Positions 28,817 to 38,646 of a stretch of DNA of 64,000 nt are shown piece by piece (the stretch's first letter is position 1; each line of letters opens with the position of its first letter). The stretch comes from Nocardioides marmorisolisilvae (lineage in GTDB: Bacteria > Actinomycetota > Actinomycetes > Propionibacteriales > Nocardioidaceae). Location: contig NZ_CP134227.1 in NCBI RefSeq assembly GCF_031656915.1, positions 3,844,001 to 3,908,000 of the forward strand, in the 5' to 3' direction. Position numbers and translations under genes: made by a program. The notes below the pieces were generated by a model. The model worked only from the letters and a program-made list of their open reading frames with translations. It made no database searches and was not told the origin of the DNA.

Positions 28817-29188
28817 ATGGCGAGGATTGTGATCGCGGACGACGACGTCGACATCCGCGAGCTGGTGGCGTTCAAGCTGCGCCACTCCGGCCATGACGTG
28901 GTCGCCGTTGGCGACGGCTCCGCCGCGGTGGAGGCCTGCACCGCCCAGCGGCCGGACCTGGTGATCCTCGACGTGATGATGCCGGGGATGAGCGGTCTCG
29001 ACGCAGCGCGCGTGATCCGCAACGACGAGTCACTCGCCGGCCTGCCCATCATCATGCTCACGGCCCGTGCCCAGGAGTCCGACATCGAGCAGGGGTTCGA
29101 CGCCGGCGCCGACGACTACATCGTCAAGCCGTTCAGTCCGCGGGAGCTCGCCTCCCGTGTGGGTGCGGTTCTCGCCCGCGCCCGGTAG
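28817..29188 (+). CDS. Single-domain response regulator (receiver only)
   Basis: 123 aa, CheY-like, without an output domain. Acidic pocket Asp8-Asp9, phospho-acceptor Asp52 (LVILDVMMPG), Thr82 and Lys104 are all present. RBS AGGAGG precedes the ATG. The next genes encode a membrane HEAT protein (2 nt gap), a glycosyltransferase and a histidine kinase, so the likely phospho-donor is the kinase at 31741. Without a DNA-binding domain it presumably acts by protein contact, perhaps with the HEAT protein or the transferase (inference). Confidence 0.9.
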   Translation: MARIVIADDDVDIRELVAFKLRHSGHDVVAVGDGSAAVEACTAQRPDLVILDVMMPGMSGLDAARVIRNDESLAGLPIIMLTARAQESDIEQGFDAGADDYIVKPFSPRELASRVGAVLARAR

Positions 29189-29190
29189 CC

Positions 29191-30261
29191 ATGCCGGTGG
29201 ACCCGGGGCTGCTTCAGGTCGCCACCGTCCTACTGTCGGTCTTCGCCGGCGTCGCCGGACTCGTCTTCGTGGTGCTCCTCGCCCTGCGGCTGGGCGTGAT
29301 GACGATCGACCGGCGCACCGACCGTCGCCGGGCCGCGGATCGGGAGGTCATCTTCGACCTGCTGATGGGCGAGCCCGAGGAGGCCGAGGCGGCGCGCGCC
29401 GATCTGCTCGGCCGCGGCGGGCGCGCCTGGGACCACACCGAGGATCTCGTGTACGAGATGCTGCCCAAGCTCAAGGGCGACTCCCGCGGCCGGTTGGTCG
29501 AGGTGCTCGCGATCAGGGGAGCGGTGCGGCGGGCCCGGCGGCTGTCCCACTCGGTGTCCGCGGTACGCCGGTGCCGCGGCGCGTTCGCGCTCGGTGTGCT
29601 CGGAGACGTGGAGTCCCAGTCCCGTCTCGTCGAACTGCTGGGGGACCGGCACTTCCTGGTCCGGCGTACGGCGGTCCGTGCGCTGGGCAACCTCGGCGAT
29701 CCCGGCGGCGCGGCACCCCTCCTCGAGCTGATCGGCGACGAGCCGCGGCTCTCGCGCGACCTGACCTACGCGCTGCACCGGATCGGCCCTGGCGCCGGTC
29801 CGTTGCTGCGGGCCGAAGTGGCCAGCGGCCTAGAGCATCCCGAGGACCGGCACCTGCACGCGGACCTCGCTGCGACCGTGCTCGGACTCCTCGGAGATGT
29901 GGCGGCGGGATCTGTGCTCACCCGTGGCGTCTCTTCGCCGCGGCTCGGCTTCGGTCTCGCGTGTGCCGAGGCGCTCGGGCGGATCGGGTCGCCGGACGCG
30001 ATCCCCTCATTGACCGCTACGCTCGACGACCCGCGCCCACCGATCCGGGTGGCCGCCGCGCAGGCCCTCGGGCTGCTCGGCTCGGACGCGGCGGTGGCCC
30101 GGCTCCTGGAGGTCGTCGAGGAGGACGATCCCGGTGTCTCCCGTCAGGCAGCCGACGCGTTGCGCGCCCTCGGCCCGGCCGGGGTGGAGGTGCTTCGGGG
30201 CAGCCTCTCGTCGTACGCCGTCGAGGCCGTCGCGCTCGCCGACCTGAAGGCCTCGCGATGA
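29191..30261 (+). CDS. Membrane-anchored HEAT-repeat protein
   Basis: 356 aa. One N-terminal membrane helix (residues about 8-34), a basic stop (DRRTDRRRAAD), then at least six HEAT/PBS-lyase-like repeats (FLVRRTAVRALGNLGDPGGA; IRVAAAQALGLLGSDAA; VSRQAADALRALG). The repeats form a cytoplasmic scaffold by family knowledge. Start 2 nt after the regulator's stop; stop overlaps the glycosyltransferase (ATGA). A receptor for the phosphorylated response regulator or a partner of the transferase is a reasonable inference. Confidence 0.82.
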   Translation: MPVDPGLLQVATVLLSVFAGVAGLVFVVLLALRLGVMTIDRRTDRRRAADREVIFDLLMGEPEEAEAARADLLGRGGRAWDHTEDLVYEMLPKLKGDSRGRLVEVLAIRGAVRRARRLSHSVSAVRRCRGAFALGVLGDVESQSRLVELLGDRHFLVRRTAVRALGNLGDPGGAAPLLELIGDEPRLSRDLTYALHRIGPGAGPLLRAEVASGLEHPEDRHLHADLAATVLGLLGDVAAGSVLTRGVSSPRLGFGLACAEALGRIGSPDAIPSLTATLDDPRPPIRVAAAQALGLLGSDAAVARLLEVVEEDDPGVSRQAADALRALGPAGVEVLRGSLSSYAVEAVALADLKASR

Positions 30262-31715
30262 GCTGGGTCGACGCGTTCACCGCGGTGGTGCAGGCGATGG
30301 GGTGGTTCTTCATCGCCTACTCCGTGTTGATCAATACCAGCTTCGCCATCCTGACCGGGCTGGCAGTGTGGTCCTACCACGCCTATCACCGTCGGCTGGA
30401 CTTCGCGGCGTACGACGAGAGCTTCGGCGAGCCCCTGGCCCGCGGGGTGTCCGTGCTGATGCCGGCCTACAACGAGAGCGCCACCATCGTGGCCTCGGTG
30501 CAGGCGATGATGTCGCTGCGCTATCCCGACTTCGAGGTCATCGTCGTCGACGACGGCTCCAAGGACGACACCGTGGCGCGGATGGTTGCGGCGTTCGCGA
30601 TGGTGGAGGTGCCGATCGCGGTGACCAAGGCCGTGGAGACCGTCGGCGACGTCGAGCGCTGCCTCGTCAGCCCGCGCGGAGCGATGAACCTGACCCTGGT
30701 CTGCAAGACCAACGGGGGCAAGGCCGATGCGCTCAACGTCGGCATCAACGCCGCCCGCAAGGAGCTGGTGTGCATGGTCGACGCCGACTCCCTGCTGGAC
30801 CCGGACGCCCTCCTCCACGTGGCCCGGCCGTTCGCGGACGACCCCGAGCACGTGGTCGCCTCCGGGGGTGTGGTCCGGGTCGCGAACGGCAGCACCGTCT
30901 CCAACGGACGCGTCGTGGACGTGCGGATGCCGGGCCGCTGGCTGCCACGGATCCAGGTGGTCGAGTACCTCCGCGCCTTCATGATCGGACGGGCGGGCTG
31001 GTCGGCGATCGGGGGGCTGCTGATCATCTCCGGTGCGTTCGGCGTGTTCCGGCGCGACGTGCTGCACACCGTCAACGGCGTGGACACCGAGTGCATCGGC
31101 GAGGATGCCGAGCTGGTGGTCCGGATCCACCGCTGGATGGGCAACAACATGCCCGGCGGGCGGGTGGTCTTCGTCGCCGAGCCGGTCGCCTGGACCGAGG
31201 TGCCGGAGACCACCGGGGTGCTGGGGAAGCAGCGGCGTCGCTGGCACCGCGGACTGACCGAGGTGTTCTCCCGGCACCGCGGCATGATGGCGCACCGCCG
31301 GTACGGCATCATCGGCCTGGTCACCATGCCGTGGTTCTTCGTCTTCGAGCTGCTGGCTCCGTTCGTGGAGATCTTCGGGCTGGCCTACTTCGTCGTGGTG
31401 ATGACCCTGCTGGTGCTCCAGGACGTCGGCGTGCTCCAGCACGACCTGGTCGCCCTGCCCGTGGTGGTCCTGCTGCTGGGGACCTCGGTCGCCTACGCGA
31501 TTGTGATGAGCCTGCTGGCGCTGCTGGGCGAGGAGCTCTCCTTCCGCCGGTACACCGGCCTGCGCAATCTGCTCGTGGCGTGCTGGTCGGCCGTTGAGGA
31601 GAACGTCGGCTACCGTCAGCTGACCGCCTGGTGGCGGATGTGGGGCACCATCGACGCACTGCGTAACACCCGGCACGAGTGGGGAGAGATGAAGCGACGG
31701 GGGTTCGGCTCATGA
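30258..31715 (+). CDS. Membrane family-2 glycosyltransferase (processive, PgaC/BcsA-like)
   Basis: 485 aa. One N-terminal helix (about 13-38), cytosolic GT2 domain with VIVVDDGSKDDT (near 96), MVDADS (near 174), GEDAE (near 280) and the QRRRW motif (near 324) of processive transferases, then three or four C-terminal helices. Start ATG 30258 overlaps the HEAT gene; the frame is open far upstream but only as a shadow. It likely polymerises an exopolysaccharide and threads it out through its membrane part. Sugar and polymer are not predictable. No deacetylase, cyclic-di-GMP domain or export gene is adjacent. Confidence 0.87.
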   Translation: MSWVDAFTAVVQAMGWFFIAYSVLINTSFAILTGLAVWSYHAYHRRLDFAAYDESFGEPLARGVSVLMPAYNESATIVASVQAMMSLRYPDFEVIVVDDGSKDDTVARMVAAFAMVEVPIAVTKAVETVGDVERCLVSPRGAMNLTLVCKTNGGKADALNVGINAARKELVCMVDADSLLDPDALLHVARPFADDPEHVVASGGVVRVANGSTVSNGRVVDVRMPGRWLPRIQVVEYLRAFMIGRAGWSAIGGLLIISGAFGVFRRDVLHTVNGVDTECIGEDAELVVRIHRWMGNNMPGGRVVFVAEPVAWTEVPETTGVLGKQRRRWHRGLTEVFSRHRGMMAHRRYGIIGLVTMPWFFVFELLAPFVEIFGLAYFVVVMTLLVLQDVGVLQHDLVALPVVVLLLGTSVAYAIVMSLLALLGEELSFRRYTGLRNLLVACWSAVEENVGYRQLTAWWRMWGTIDALRNTRHEWGEMKRRGFGS

Positions 31716-31740
31716 CCTTCCCGGGGATCGGGGCCGCGAC

Positions 31741-33297
31741 ATGATCGCGGGTCGCTCGCTGCGTCAGCTCCAGCTCGGCCTCGTCGTGGCGGCCGCGGGG
31801 CTGATCGTGGTCGTCGGCGGGGCTGGCACGCTGTCGGCGGTCTACGCCACCAAGACGGTCAACCACCTCAGCGAATCGGTGAACCCTGCGGTGCAGGCGA
31901 ACGCGAACACCTACCAGGACATGCTCACCGGGCAGGCAGCCGTGCGTGCGTTCGCCATCTCCGGGACGCGATCGTCGATCGCCGACTACCGCCGTGCCGT
32001 CGGCCGGCTCCGCGCGGACGGCCGAGCGCTGGCGCAGTTCGGCAGCCCGGGCTCGAAGATCCGCGGGCTCTATGTGCAGCAACGTGCTGCGGAACGGTCC
32101 TGGATCCGGGAGTACGCCGAGCCGCGGATCGCTCGCGGTGGCGGGCCCGGCACCTACCAGGCGCCGCTGTTCGACAAGGGTGTGCGGCTCTTCGCCGAGG
32201 TGGAGCACATCCATGCTGCGTTGGGCTCCCGGCTCGACGCGGAGTACACCCGGGCCAGGGACGACGCGCAGACCCGGCTCAACGCGACGCTTGCGCTGAT
32301 TGCGACGCTCACCGTCATCGGCGGAGCGGTGATTGCACTGCTCGGCTGGTGGGTCACCGAGGTCGTACGTCGACCGCTGGCCTCCCTGACCGATGTCGTC
32401 GACAGGCTCGCCCGGGGCGACCACGCCGCGCGGGCCCAGGTCGAGGGTCCGCCCGAGATCCGTCAGGTGAGCAGGGCGTTGAACGGGCTGGCCGACGAGA
32501 GCGACCGCGGTCGCGATGTCGAGGCGGCCATCCAGCGACAGCTGCGCGAAGTGGACGCCGCCAAGTCGGGCTTCGTCTCCAACGTGTCCCACGAGCTGCG
32601 GACACCGTTGACGATCATCACCGGCTACCTCGAGCTGCTCATCGACGAGCTCGCCGGCAGCATCGACGAGGAGCAGGCCCGGATGCTCGGCGCCACCGAA
32701 CGCAACGTGCAGCGGCTCCGCGACCTCATCGAGGACCTGCTGGCGCTCGACCGGGCCGAGCACAGCGGCGTCACGGCGGCGCCGATCGATCTACGCACCT
32801 CGGTCGACGTGGTGGCCAGCGACCTACGGCTGTCCGCCTCCAACCGAGGCATCCGGATCGACGTGGAGCTCCCGGCGGAGCCCGTGATCGTGATGGCGGA
32901 CGCGGCCCAGATCCAGCGAGCCCTGCTCAACGTGCTGAACAACGCCGTGAAGTTCAGCCACGAGGGCGGGGACATCGAGGTCTGCGTGGTGCCCGGCAAC
33001 GAGAACGTGCTGGTCACGGTCACCGACTACGGTATCGGGATCCCTCGTGGCGAGATCAGCAAGCTCGGCTCGCGGTTCTTCCGGGCCTCCAACGCGGTGC
33101 GCAGCGAGATCGCCGGCACCGGGCTGGGGCTTCGGGTGGTGCAGACGATCATCGCGAACCACTTCGGGACGGTCAGTCTGAACTCGTCCGAGGGTGCCGG
33201 CACCGAGGTGCGGATCACGCTTCCCCTCCGCCCGCCCGCGGGCGCCGACGTGGAGCCCACCGCCGGGAACAATCCCCCCGGGCACGACGTTGTGTGA
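31741..33297 (+). CDS. Transmembrane sensor histidine kinase
   Basis: 518 aa. Helix 1 (about 11-36), an extracellular helical sensor of about 140 residues (CHASE3-like), helix 2 (about 182-206), HAMP (to about 258), HisKA with phospho-acceptor His284 ([14 protein letters not shown]), HATPase with N box (NVLNNAVKF), G1 (VTDYGIGIP) and G2 ([12 protein letters not shown]). It follows the transferase by 25 nt. With the receiver at 28817 it would form a two-component pair bracketing the HEAT and transferase genes. Confidence 0.9.
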   Translation: MIAGRSLRQLQLGLVVAAAGLIVVVGGAGTLSAVYATKTVNHLSESVNPAVQANANTYQDMLTGQAAVRAFAISGTRSSIADYRRAVGRLRADGRALAQFGSPGSKIRGLYVQQRAAERSWIREYAEPRIARGGGPGTYQAPLFDKGVRLFAEVEHIHAALGSRLDAEYTRARDDAQTRLNATLALIATLTVIGGAVIALLGWWVTEVVRRPLASLTDVVDRLARGDHAARAQVEGPPEIRQVSRALNGLADESDRGRDVEAAIQRQLREVDAAKSGFVSNVSHELRTPLTIITGYLELLIDELAGSIDEEQARMLGATERNVQRLRDLIEDLLALDRAEHSGVTAAPIDLRTSVDVVASDLRLSASNRGIRIDVELPAEPVIVMADAAQIQRALLNVLNNAVKFSHEGGDIEVCVVPGNENVLVTVTDYGIGIPRGEISKLGSRFFRASNAVRSEIAGTGLGLRVVQTIIANHFGTVSLNSSEGAGTEVRITLPLRPPAGADVEPTAGNNPPGHDVV

Positions 33298-33361
33298 CCG
33301 ACAACCTCGATTGGCGCGACCCGAGTGCCGGATGGCAGACTGGTCCGCTGGCTCCGGTTCA

Positions 33362-33379
33362 CGTCACCGTTCGGTGACG
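33362..33379 (+). other. Inverted repeat before rpmE
   Basis: CGTCACCG, TT, CGGTGACG: 8-bp arms with a 2-nt centre, 34 nt before the rpmE start. Too tight for a hairpin loop as drawn; it could be an operator or a short stem in the rpmE leader. Confidence 0.3.
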
Positions 33380-33412
33380 ACCCGGCGGCATACCGACCCG
33401 AAGAGGACGCAC

Positions 33413-33655
33413 ATGAAGAAGGACATCCACCCCGAGTACGTGGTGACCCAGGTGACCTGCACCTGTGGCAACACCTTCACCACCCGCAGCACGGCCACCG
33501 GCGGCTCGATCCACGCCGACGTGTGCTCCAACTGCCACCCGTTCTACACCGGCAAGCAGAAGATCCTCGACACCGGCGGCCGCGTCGCCAGGTTCGAGGC
33601 TCGGTACGCCAAGGCCGCCCAGACGAAGGCGCCGGAGAAGGCAGACCAGAAGTAG
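33413..33655 (+). CDS. rpmE: Ribosomal protein L31, zinc-binding type
   Basis: 80 aa large-subunit protein. The zinc-ribbon cysteines are present (CTCGNTF and [12 protein letters not shown]), marking the zinc form rather than the zinc-free paralogue. Start MKKDIHPEY matches the family; the frame is open upstream but unrelated. A hairpin terminator follows at 33662. Located before prfA as in many bacteria. Confidence 0.95.
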   Translation: MKKDIHPEYVVTQVTCTCGNTFTTRSTATGGSIHADVCSNCHPFYTGKQKILDTGGRVARFEARYAKAAQTKAPEKADQK

Positions 33656-33661
33656 CCGCGA

Positions 33662-33697
33662 CGAACGCCGGTCCCGCACGCGCGGGGCCGGCGTTCG
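33662..33697 (+). terminator. Hairpin terminator after rpmE
   Basis: A 14-bp stem with one G-T pair (CGAACGCCGGTCCC with GGGGCCGGCGTTCG) and an 8-nt loop, 6 nt after the stop. Confidence 0.65.
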
Positions 33698-33736
33698 GGC
33701 TGTGGAGGAGTTGTCGTCGAGTCCTAGGAGCGCGTG

Positions 33737-34834
33737 ATGTTCGAGGCCGTGGAGTCCCTGGTCGACGAGCACGCCGAGCTCGAGAGACAGCTCGCGGACC
33801 CGACGGTGCACGGTGACCAGTCGCGGGCTCGCGCCCTGAACCGCCGGTACGCCGAGCTCAGTGCGATCCTCGCCACCTGGCGGGAGTGGCTGCAGCTCGG
33901 TGGCGACATCGGGGCCGCTCGCGAGCTGGCCGGTGAGGACCCGGACGGAGAGGGCGCCGCGTTCGCGGCCGAGGCCGAGCAGCTCGAGGCCCGTCGTACG
34001 GCGGTGGCGGGACGGCTCCGCCAGCAGCTGGTCCCGCGTGATCCCAACGACGCGAAGGACGCCATCCTCGAAGTGAAGTCCGGCGAGGGCGGCGAGGAGT
34101 CCGCGCTCTTCGCGGCCGACCTGCTGCGGATGTACACCCGGTACGCGGAGCGTCGCGGCTGGAAGACCGAGCTGCTGGACGCCACGGAGTCCGACCTCGG
34201 CGGCTACAAGTCCGTCACCGTCGCAGTCAAGGCCACCTCGAAGTCGCAGCACACCGGCGAGGGCGAGGCGCCGTACGCGCTGCTGAAGTACGAGGCCGGC
34301 GTCCACCGCGTGCAGCGGGTGCCGGTGACCGAGAGCCAGGGTCGGGTGCACACCTCGGCGGCGGGCGTGCTGGTGCTGCCGGAGGCCGAGCCGCTCGATG
34401 TGAGCATCGACGACAACGACCTGCGCATCGACGTGTTCCGGTCCTCGGGGCCGGGCGGTCAGTCGGTGAACACCACCGACTCCGCGGTCCGGATCACCCA
34501 CGTCCCGACCGGCATCGTGGTGTCCTGCCAGAACGAGAAGTCCCAGCTCCAGAACAAGGAGCAGGCGATGCGCATCCTTCGCTCCCGACTGCTGAAGGCC
34601 GCTGAGGACGCCGCGGACGCCGAGGCGTCCGACGCGCGCCGTTCCCAGGTCCGCACGGTGGACCGGTCCGAGCGGATCCGCACCTACAACTTCCCGGAGA
34701 ACCGGATCTCCGACCACCGCACCGGCTACAAGGCCTACAACCTCGACCACGCCCTCGACGGCGATCTCGATCCGCTCGTCGCCTCCAGCGTCGAGGCCGA
34801 TCTCCATGCACGGCTCGAGGCCGTTGGTGAGTGA
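33737..34834 (+). CDS. prfA: Peptide chain release factor 1
   Basis: 365 aa, releases peptides at UAA/UAG. The GGQ loop is in [16 protein letters not shown] and the codon-recognition segment is PVT ([14 protein letters not shown]), the RF1-type tripeptide position (PxT). ATG 33737 is preferred over the adjacent GTG 33734 because AGGAG (33726-33730) is 6 nt upstream. The stop overlaps prmC by 8 nt, coupling RF1 to the enzyme that methylates its GGQ. Confidence 0.96.
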   Translation: MFEAVESLVDEHAELERQLADPTVHGDQSRARALNRRYAELSAILATWREWLQLGGDIGAARELAGEDPDGEGAAFAAEAEQLEARRTAVAGRLRQQLVPRDPNDAKDAILEVKSGEGGEESALFAADLLRMYTRYAERRGWKTELLDATESDLGGYKSVTVAVKATSKSQHTGEGEAPYALLKYEAGVHRVQRVPVTESQGRVHTSAAGVLVLPEAEPLDVSIDDNDLRIDVFRSSGPGGQSVNTTDSAVRITHVPTGIVVSCQNEKSQLQNKEQAMRILRSRLLKAAEDAADAEASDARRSQVRTVDRSERIRTYNFPENRISDHRTGYKAYNLDHALDGDLDPLVASSVEADLHARLEAVGE

Positions 34835-35726
34835 GCCGGAGGTCGACCCGACGTCCCCCACCAGTGCGGGCGCTCAGATCCGCGCGGCGGAGAACGTCTT
34901 GGCGCAGGCCGGGGTCGCCAGCCCGTCGTACGACGCAGCGGAGCTGCTCGCCCACGTTCTCGGCGTGTCCCGGGCTGGGCTCCCGCTGGTGCGCGCGGTG
35001 TCGGCCGAGCAGGCTGCGGACTTCGACGCGCTCGTGCAGCAGCGCGCATCCCGTGCGCCGCTCCAGCACCTCACCGGCTCCGCCGGCTTCCGCTACGTCG
35101 AGCTGCGGGTCGGTCCGGGCGTCTTCGTGCCGCGGCCCGAGACCGAGCTGCTCGCGGGCTGGGCAGTCGAGCAGGCACGCGCGGCGGGCGAGGTCCCGGT
35201 CGTGGTCGACCTGTGCACCGGCTCCGGGGCGATCGCACTGAGCGTGGCCACGGAGGTTCCGGAGGCGGAGGTGTACGCGGTCGAGCTCGATCCGAAGGCG
35301 CTGGTCTGGGCGCACGACAACCTCGCGGGATCGGGGGTCCGGCTGCACGAGGGCGACATGGCCGAGGCGCTGCACGAGCTGGACGGCACCGTGGACGTGG
35401 TGGTCTGCAACCCGCCGTACATCCCCTTGGATGCGTGGGAGTCGGTCGCGCCCGAGGCGAGGGACCACGACCCGGCGCTGGCGCTGTGGTCCGGCGACGA
35501 CGGGCTGGTGGCGCTCCGCGCTCTCGAGGTCGCCGCCGCGCGACTGCTGCGGCCCGGTGGGGTCGTCGGCGCCGAGCACGCGGACGCCCAGGGAGAGACG
35601 GCGCCGGGCGTGTTCAGTGCGTCCGGTCGTTGGACGCAGGTGCGTGACCATCCCGACCTGGCGGGTCGCGCCCGCTACCTCACCGCGCGGCTGCGCCGTG
35701 ATGGGCATCCGGGAGTGGCACGATGA
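34827..35726 (+). CDS. prmC: Release factor glutamine methyltransferase
   Basis: 299 aa from GTG 34827 ([13 protein letters not shown] start inside prfA's end). N-terminal helical domain ([13 protein letters not shown]), SAM site ([16 protein letters not shown]) and catalytic NPPY (VVCNPPYIP) that binds the Gln side chain. Methylates the GGQ Gln of release factors. Stop overlaps tsaC (ATGA). Confidence 0.94.
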   Translation: MSEPEVDPTSPTSAGAQIRAAENVLAQAGVASPSYDAAELLAHVLGVSRAGLPLVRAVSAEQAADFDALVQQRASRAPLQHLTGSAGFRYVELRVGPGVFVPRPETELLAGWAVEQARAAGEVPVVVDLCTGSGAIALSVATEVPEAEVYAVELDPKALVWAHDNLAGSGVRLHEGDMAEALHELDGTVDVVVCNPPYIPLDAWESVAPEARDHDPALALWSGDDGLVALRALEVAAARLLRPGGVVGAEHADAQGETAPGVFSASGRWTQVRDHPDLAGRARYLTARLRRDGHPGVAR

Positions 35727-36451
35727 CACCCGTGGCAAACCGGTACGACGTCGGCGACCCCGACCAGCGCGAGGCCGGCCTGGTGGCAGCGGTGGGCGCT
35801 GTTCGCAAGGGCGCGCTCGTGGTGCTGCCCACCGACACGGTCTACGGCGTCGGCGCCGATGCGTTCTCGCCGGTGGCCGTCGCTCGACTGCTCGAGGCCA
35901 AGGGCCGCGGTCGGGAGACGCCGCCTCCGGTCCTGGTGGCCTCCGCCGACACCCTCGACGCCCTGGTGGTCGGCGTGCCCGACTGGGTCCGCGCGCTGGT
36001 CGCGTCGTACTGGCCGGGGCCGCTGACGCTGGTCTGCCACCAGCAGGGCTCGCTGCGCTGGGATCTCGGCGAGACGCGGGGCACGGTCGCGGTGAGGATG
36101 CCCGACGACCCGGTGGCGCTCGAGCTGCTCGGTCGTACCGGGCCGATGGCGGTGACCTCGGCGAACCTGACCGGGCTCCCGGCGGCCACGGACGCCGACG
36201 GCGCCCAGGCGATGCTCGGGGACGCGGTCGAGGTCGTCCTCGACGGGGGGCCGACCGCCGGTGATGTACCGTCCACGATCCTGGACTGCACCGGTGAGCG
36301 GCCCAGGGTGCTGCGCGAGGGTGCGCTGGCGATCGACGAGTTGCGCACCTTCCTGGCCGGGCACGACGTGACGATCGACTCCGGCTCCGGTGCCGAGGCG
36401 GACACCGACTCCGAGACTGACGCCGACCCCGACTCCGCACCCGAGGTGTGA
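35723..36451 (+). CDS. tsaC: L-threonylcarbamoyladenylate synthase (Sua5/YrdC family)
   Basis: 242 aa. Makes threonylcarbamoyl-AMP for the t6A37 tRNA modification from threonine, bicarbonate and ATP. YrdC motifs: KGALVVLPTDTVYGVGADAF, LVASYWPGPLTLV, VAVRMPDDPVAL, TSANLTG. An acidic tail (residues about 225-242, Asp/Glu/Ser repeats) is lineage-specific. Overlaps prmC by 4 nt; wecA starts 5 nt later. Confidence 0.93.
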   Translation: MTPVANRYDVGDPDQREAGLVAAVGAVRKGALVVLPTDTVYGVGADAFSPVAVARLLEAKGRGRETPPPVLVASADTLDALVVGVPDWVRALVASYWPGPLTLVCHQQGSLRWDLGETRGTVAVRMPDDPVALELLGRTGPMAVTSANLTGLPAATDADGAQAMLGDAVEVVLDGGPTAGDVPSTILDCTGERPRVLREGALAIDELRTFLAGHDVTIDSGSGAEADTDSETDADPDSAPEV

Positions 36452-36456
36452 GCTGA

Positions 36457-37590
36457 GTGCGCGAGTACCTCCTGGTGTTCGTCGTGGCCTCGGTCGTCAG
36501 CTACTTGCTCTGCGTGGTGGCGCGGGAGCTCGCCAGCCGCTCCGGAGCGGTGGCGAAGGTGCGCGACCGTGACGTGCACGACGTCCCGATCCCCTACTTC
36601 GGCGGCATCGCGATGCTGGGCGGGCTCGCCGCGGGCATCATGATCGCCCGGCACCTGCCGTTCCTCGGCCACTCGCAGCCGCAGGTCTTCCACGACGCGC
36701 AGACGGTGCTGACCGCGGGCGCGATCATCTGTGCGGTCGGCGCCCTCGATGACCTGTTCGAGCTCGATGCGCTGACCAAGTTCGGCGGACAGGTGGTGGC
36801 CGCGGGCTACATGGTCCTCAACGGCGTGCAGCTCTACTCGTTCCAGCTGCCCTCGGTCGGCCAGCTGGTGCTGCTCACCCCGCAGGCGATGGTGCTGACC
36901 ATGCTGCTGGTGATCGGCACCGTGAACGCGGTCAACTTCGTCGACGGGCTGGACGGGCTGGCCGGGGGAGTGGTGCTGATCGGGGCGGTCGCGTTCTTCC
37001 TGTTCTCCTACAAGCTGGCCGACGTCAACGGTGAGTCCCTCGCGATCACGGCCGCGCTGCTGTGCGCGGCGATGGGCGGCGCCTGCTGCGGCTTCTTGCC
37101 GCACAACTTCTTCCCGGCCCGGATCTTCATGGGCGACTCGGGATCGATGCTCCTGGGCCTGGTGCTCTCCGGGTCCGCGCTCACCCTGACCGGCCAGTTC
37201 GCGACCGTCCAGCTCTCCACGAGGACCGGTCTGGGCCCGCCCGGCTTCCTGCCCACCCTGCTGCCGTTCCTGCTGCCGATCTCGATCCTGCTGATCCCGC
37301 TGCTGGACCTGGTCCTCGCGGTGGTGCGCCGTACCCGCCGCGGGCAGGCGTTCTACCAGCCGGACAAGGAGCACCTGCACCACCGGCTGCTGGAGATCGG
37401 GCACAGCCAGCGCCGTGCGGTGGTGATCATGTGGATGTGGGCCGGCCTGATCGCCTTCGGTGCGGTCGGGCTGAGCCTCTACTCGGGTGCGCTGTTCTGG
37501 GCGACGGTCGCGTTGTTTGCGCTGCTGTGCTGCGCGATCACGTTCCTGCTGCCCCGGCTGCACCGGCCGGGCGAGTACCGTCCCGTCTGA
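36457..37590 (+). CDS. wecA: Undecaprenyl-phosphate sugar-1-phosphate transferase (WecA/TagO type)
   Basis: 377 aa from GTG, about 11 membrane helices. Motifs of the MraY/WecA family: KVRDRDVHDVPIPYFGGIAM, CAVGALDDLFELDA (Asp pair), VNFVDGLDGLAGG, and HLHHRLLEIGHSQRRAV at the C-terminal cytoplasmic loop. It loads GlcNAc-1-P or a related sugar on the lipid carrier, first step of a cell-envelope glycan. The place between tsaC and the atp operon is conserved in actinobacteria. Confidence 0.9.
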   Translation: MREYLLVFVVASVVSYLLCVVARELASRSGAVAKVRDRDVHDVPIPYFGGIAMLGGLAAGIMIARHLPFLGHSQPQVFHDAQTVLTAGAIICAVGALDDLFELDALTKFGGQVVAAGYMVLNGVQLYSFQLPSVGQLVLLTPQAMVLTMLLVIGTVNAVNFVDGLDGLAGGVVLIGAVAFFLFSYKLADVNGESLAITAALLCAAMGGACCGFLPHNFFPARIFMGDSGSMLLGLVLSGSALTLTGQFATVQLSTRTGLGPPGFLPTLLPFLLPISILLIPLLDLVLAVVRRTRRGQAFYQPDKEHLHHRLLEIGHSQRRAVVIMWMWAGLIAFGAVGLSLYSGALFWATVALFALLCCAITFLLPRLHRPGEYRPV

Positions 37591-37941
37591 GCCTCACGGC
37601 GCAAGCGCGTGGTCCGAGCACTGCTGGGCGGGGGCGGCTCGTGCCCAGGCAGGACCCGGTTACCGACGCGTCGCGACTTTGTGCTAGTTTTCACAAGCCA
37701 TCCCGTGAACGGGGAGACCACCAGCTTCCCGGCACTCGCAGGGCCACCCGAGACAGAAACGGCCGCCGCCCATGACGACCGCATTTCGCGCCACCACGAG
37801 GGGGCATGTTGCGCGTCCTGACCGGCCGATTTTGCCGGGTCCCCGCTGTGGTAGCGTCCGTCCGGACGCCGGCGCGTCCGCCACGACTCGGGACGTGCTC
37901 GGATCGACGCCCGCAAGCCCCTCTGGAAGCGACCACCCTGG
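37591..37941. other. 351-bp region upstream of the ATP synthase operon
   Basis: No supported gene. The TAGCGT near 37851-37856 (after GCTGTGG) is a plausible -10, giving a leader of about 80 nt before atpZ. A less GC-rich stretch at 37676-37700 (TTTGTGCTAGTTTTCACAA) also stands out and contains an imperfect TTGTG/CACAA inverted repeat that could bind a regulator. Both are pattern-level guesses. Confidence 0.35.
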
Positions 37942-38160
37942 ATGGCCGATGACGACCCCCAAGCACCCCTGCGAGGCCGCGACCTCGTCGGCATCGGCGG
38001 ACTCCTCGTGGGCTCCGTCGTCGCAGGGATGCTCATCGGACTCCTCGTCGACCACCTGGCCGGCACGTCGCCGGCAGGCGTCCTCGTCGGCGTCGCCGTC
38101 GGTGTCGTCCTCGGCTGTGTCGCGTTCGCACTCAAGGTCCGCGCTGCCCTGCGCAGCTGA
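37942..38160 (+). CDS. AtpZ-like small membrane protein
   Basis: 72 aa, two membrane helices (residues about 16-37 and 44-64) joined by a short turn (DHLAGTSPAG), the AtpZ/AtpI pattern. First gene of the ATP synthase cluster. AtpZ with AtpI has been linked to c-ring assembly and to Ca/Mg uptake in other bacteria; here inferred from position. Confidence 0.75.
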   Translation: MADDDPQAPLRGRDLVGIGGLLVGSVVAGMLIGLLVDHLAGTSPAGVLVGVAVGVVLGCVAFALKVRAALRS

Positions 38161-38196
38161 GCCGATGGGGCCGACCGTTCTCGTCGGAGGCGTCCG

Positions 38197-38646
38197 ATGA
38201 TGTCCGACCAATTGCCGCGCCCCGACGTCACCGACAGCCCGCTGAAGCCCGGCGAGCGTGCCTCGCTCGGCAAGGTGCTGCGTGACCAGCGCAAGACCGC
38301 GATCGTCGCGGTGGCGCTCATCGTCGCGGACTTCTGGATTCTCGGCCAGCTCGGCGAGTGGGAGCTCGGTGGTTGCATCGCCGCCGGCATCGTGCTCGGC
38401 CTCGCCAATCACATCGCCACCGAGCTCTGGCTGCTGCGCACGATCACCTCAGGTCACCAGCCCTCCCGCAACGAGATGGCCAGGGCCACCTTCGTGCGAC
38501 TGCTGGTCCTCTCGATCGTGGCCGTGGGCACCGCGGCCGCGTTCTGGCCCAACGGCATCGGCCTGCTGTTGGGTCTGGCGATCTTCCGGATGATCGCCCT
38601 GGTCATGACGACACTCCCGCTGCTGAAGGAGCTGAAGAGGCAATGA
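38197..38646 (+). CDS. AtpI-like ATP synthase assembly protein
   Basis: 149 aa with four predicted helices (IVAVALIVADFWILGQL; GGCIAAGIVLGLANHIATEL; LLVLSIVAVGTAAAFW; GLLLGLAIFRMIALVMTTLP), the AtpI-type layout. ATG 38197 or 38200. Stop overlaps atpB (ATGA), so it is part of the atp transcript. AtpI aids c-ring assembly in studied bacteria. Confidence 0.7.
   Translation: MMSDQLPRPDVTDSPLKPGERASLGKVLRDQRKTAIVAVALIVADFWILGQLGEWELGGCIAAGIVLGLANHIATELWLLRTITSGHQPSRNEMARATFVRLLVLSIVAVGTAAAFWPNGIGLLLGLAIFRMIALVMTTLPLLKELKRQ

Noticed and set aside
29067-31715. An 882-aa version of the glycosyltransferase extending upstream across the HEAT gene
   Set aside because: The upstream 397 residues are an out-of-frame reading of the HEAT gene; the GT domain starts naturally at 30258.
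33362-33379. Inverted repeat before rpmE as a terminator of the kinase gene
   Set aside because: Arms are only 8 bp with a 2-nt centre; too weak and too tight for a terminator hairpin.
37609-37821. Small open frame upstream of the atp operon
   Set aside because: No ribosome binding site or recognisable protein; the region reads better as promoter/leader DNA.
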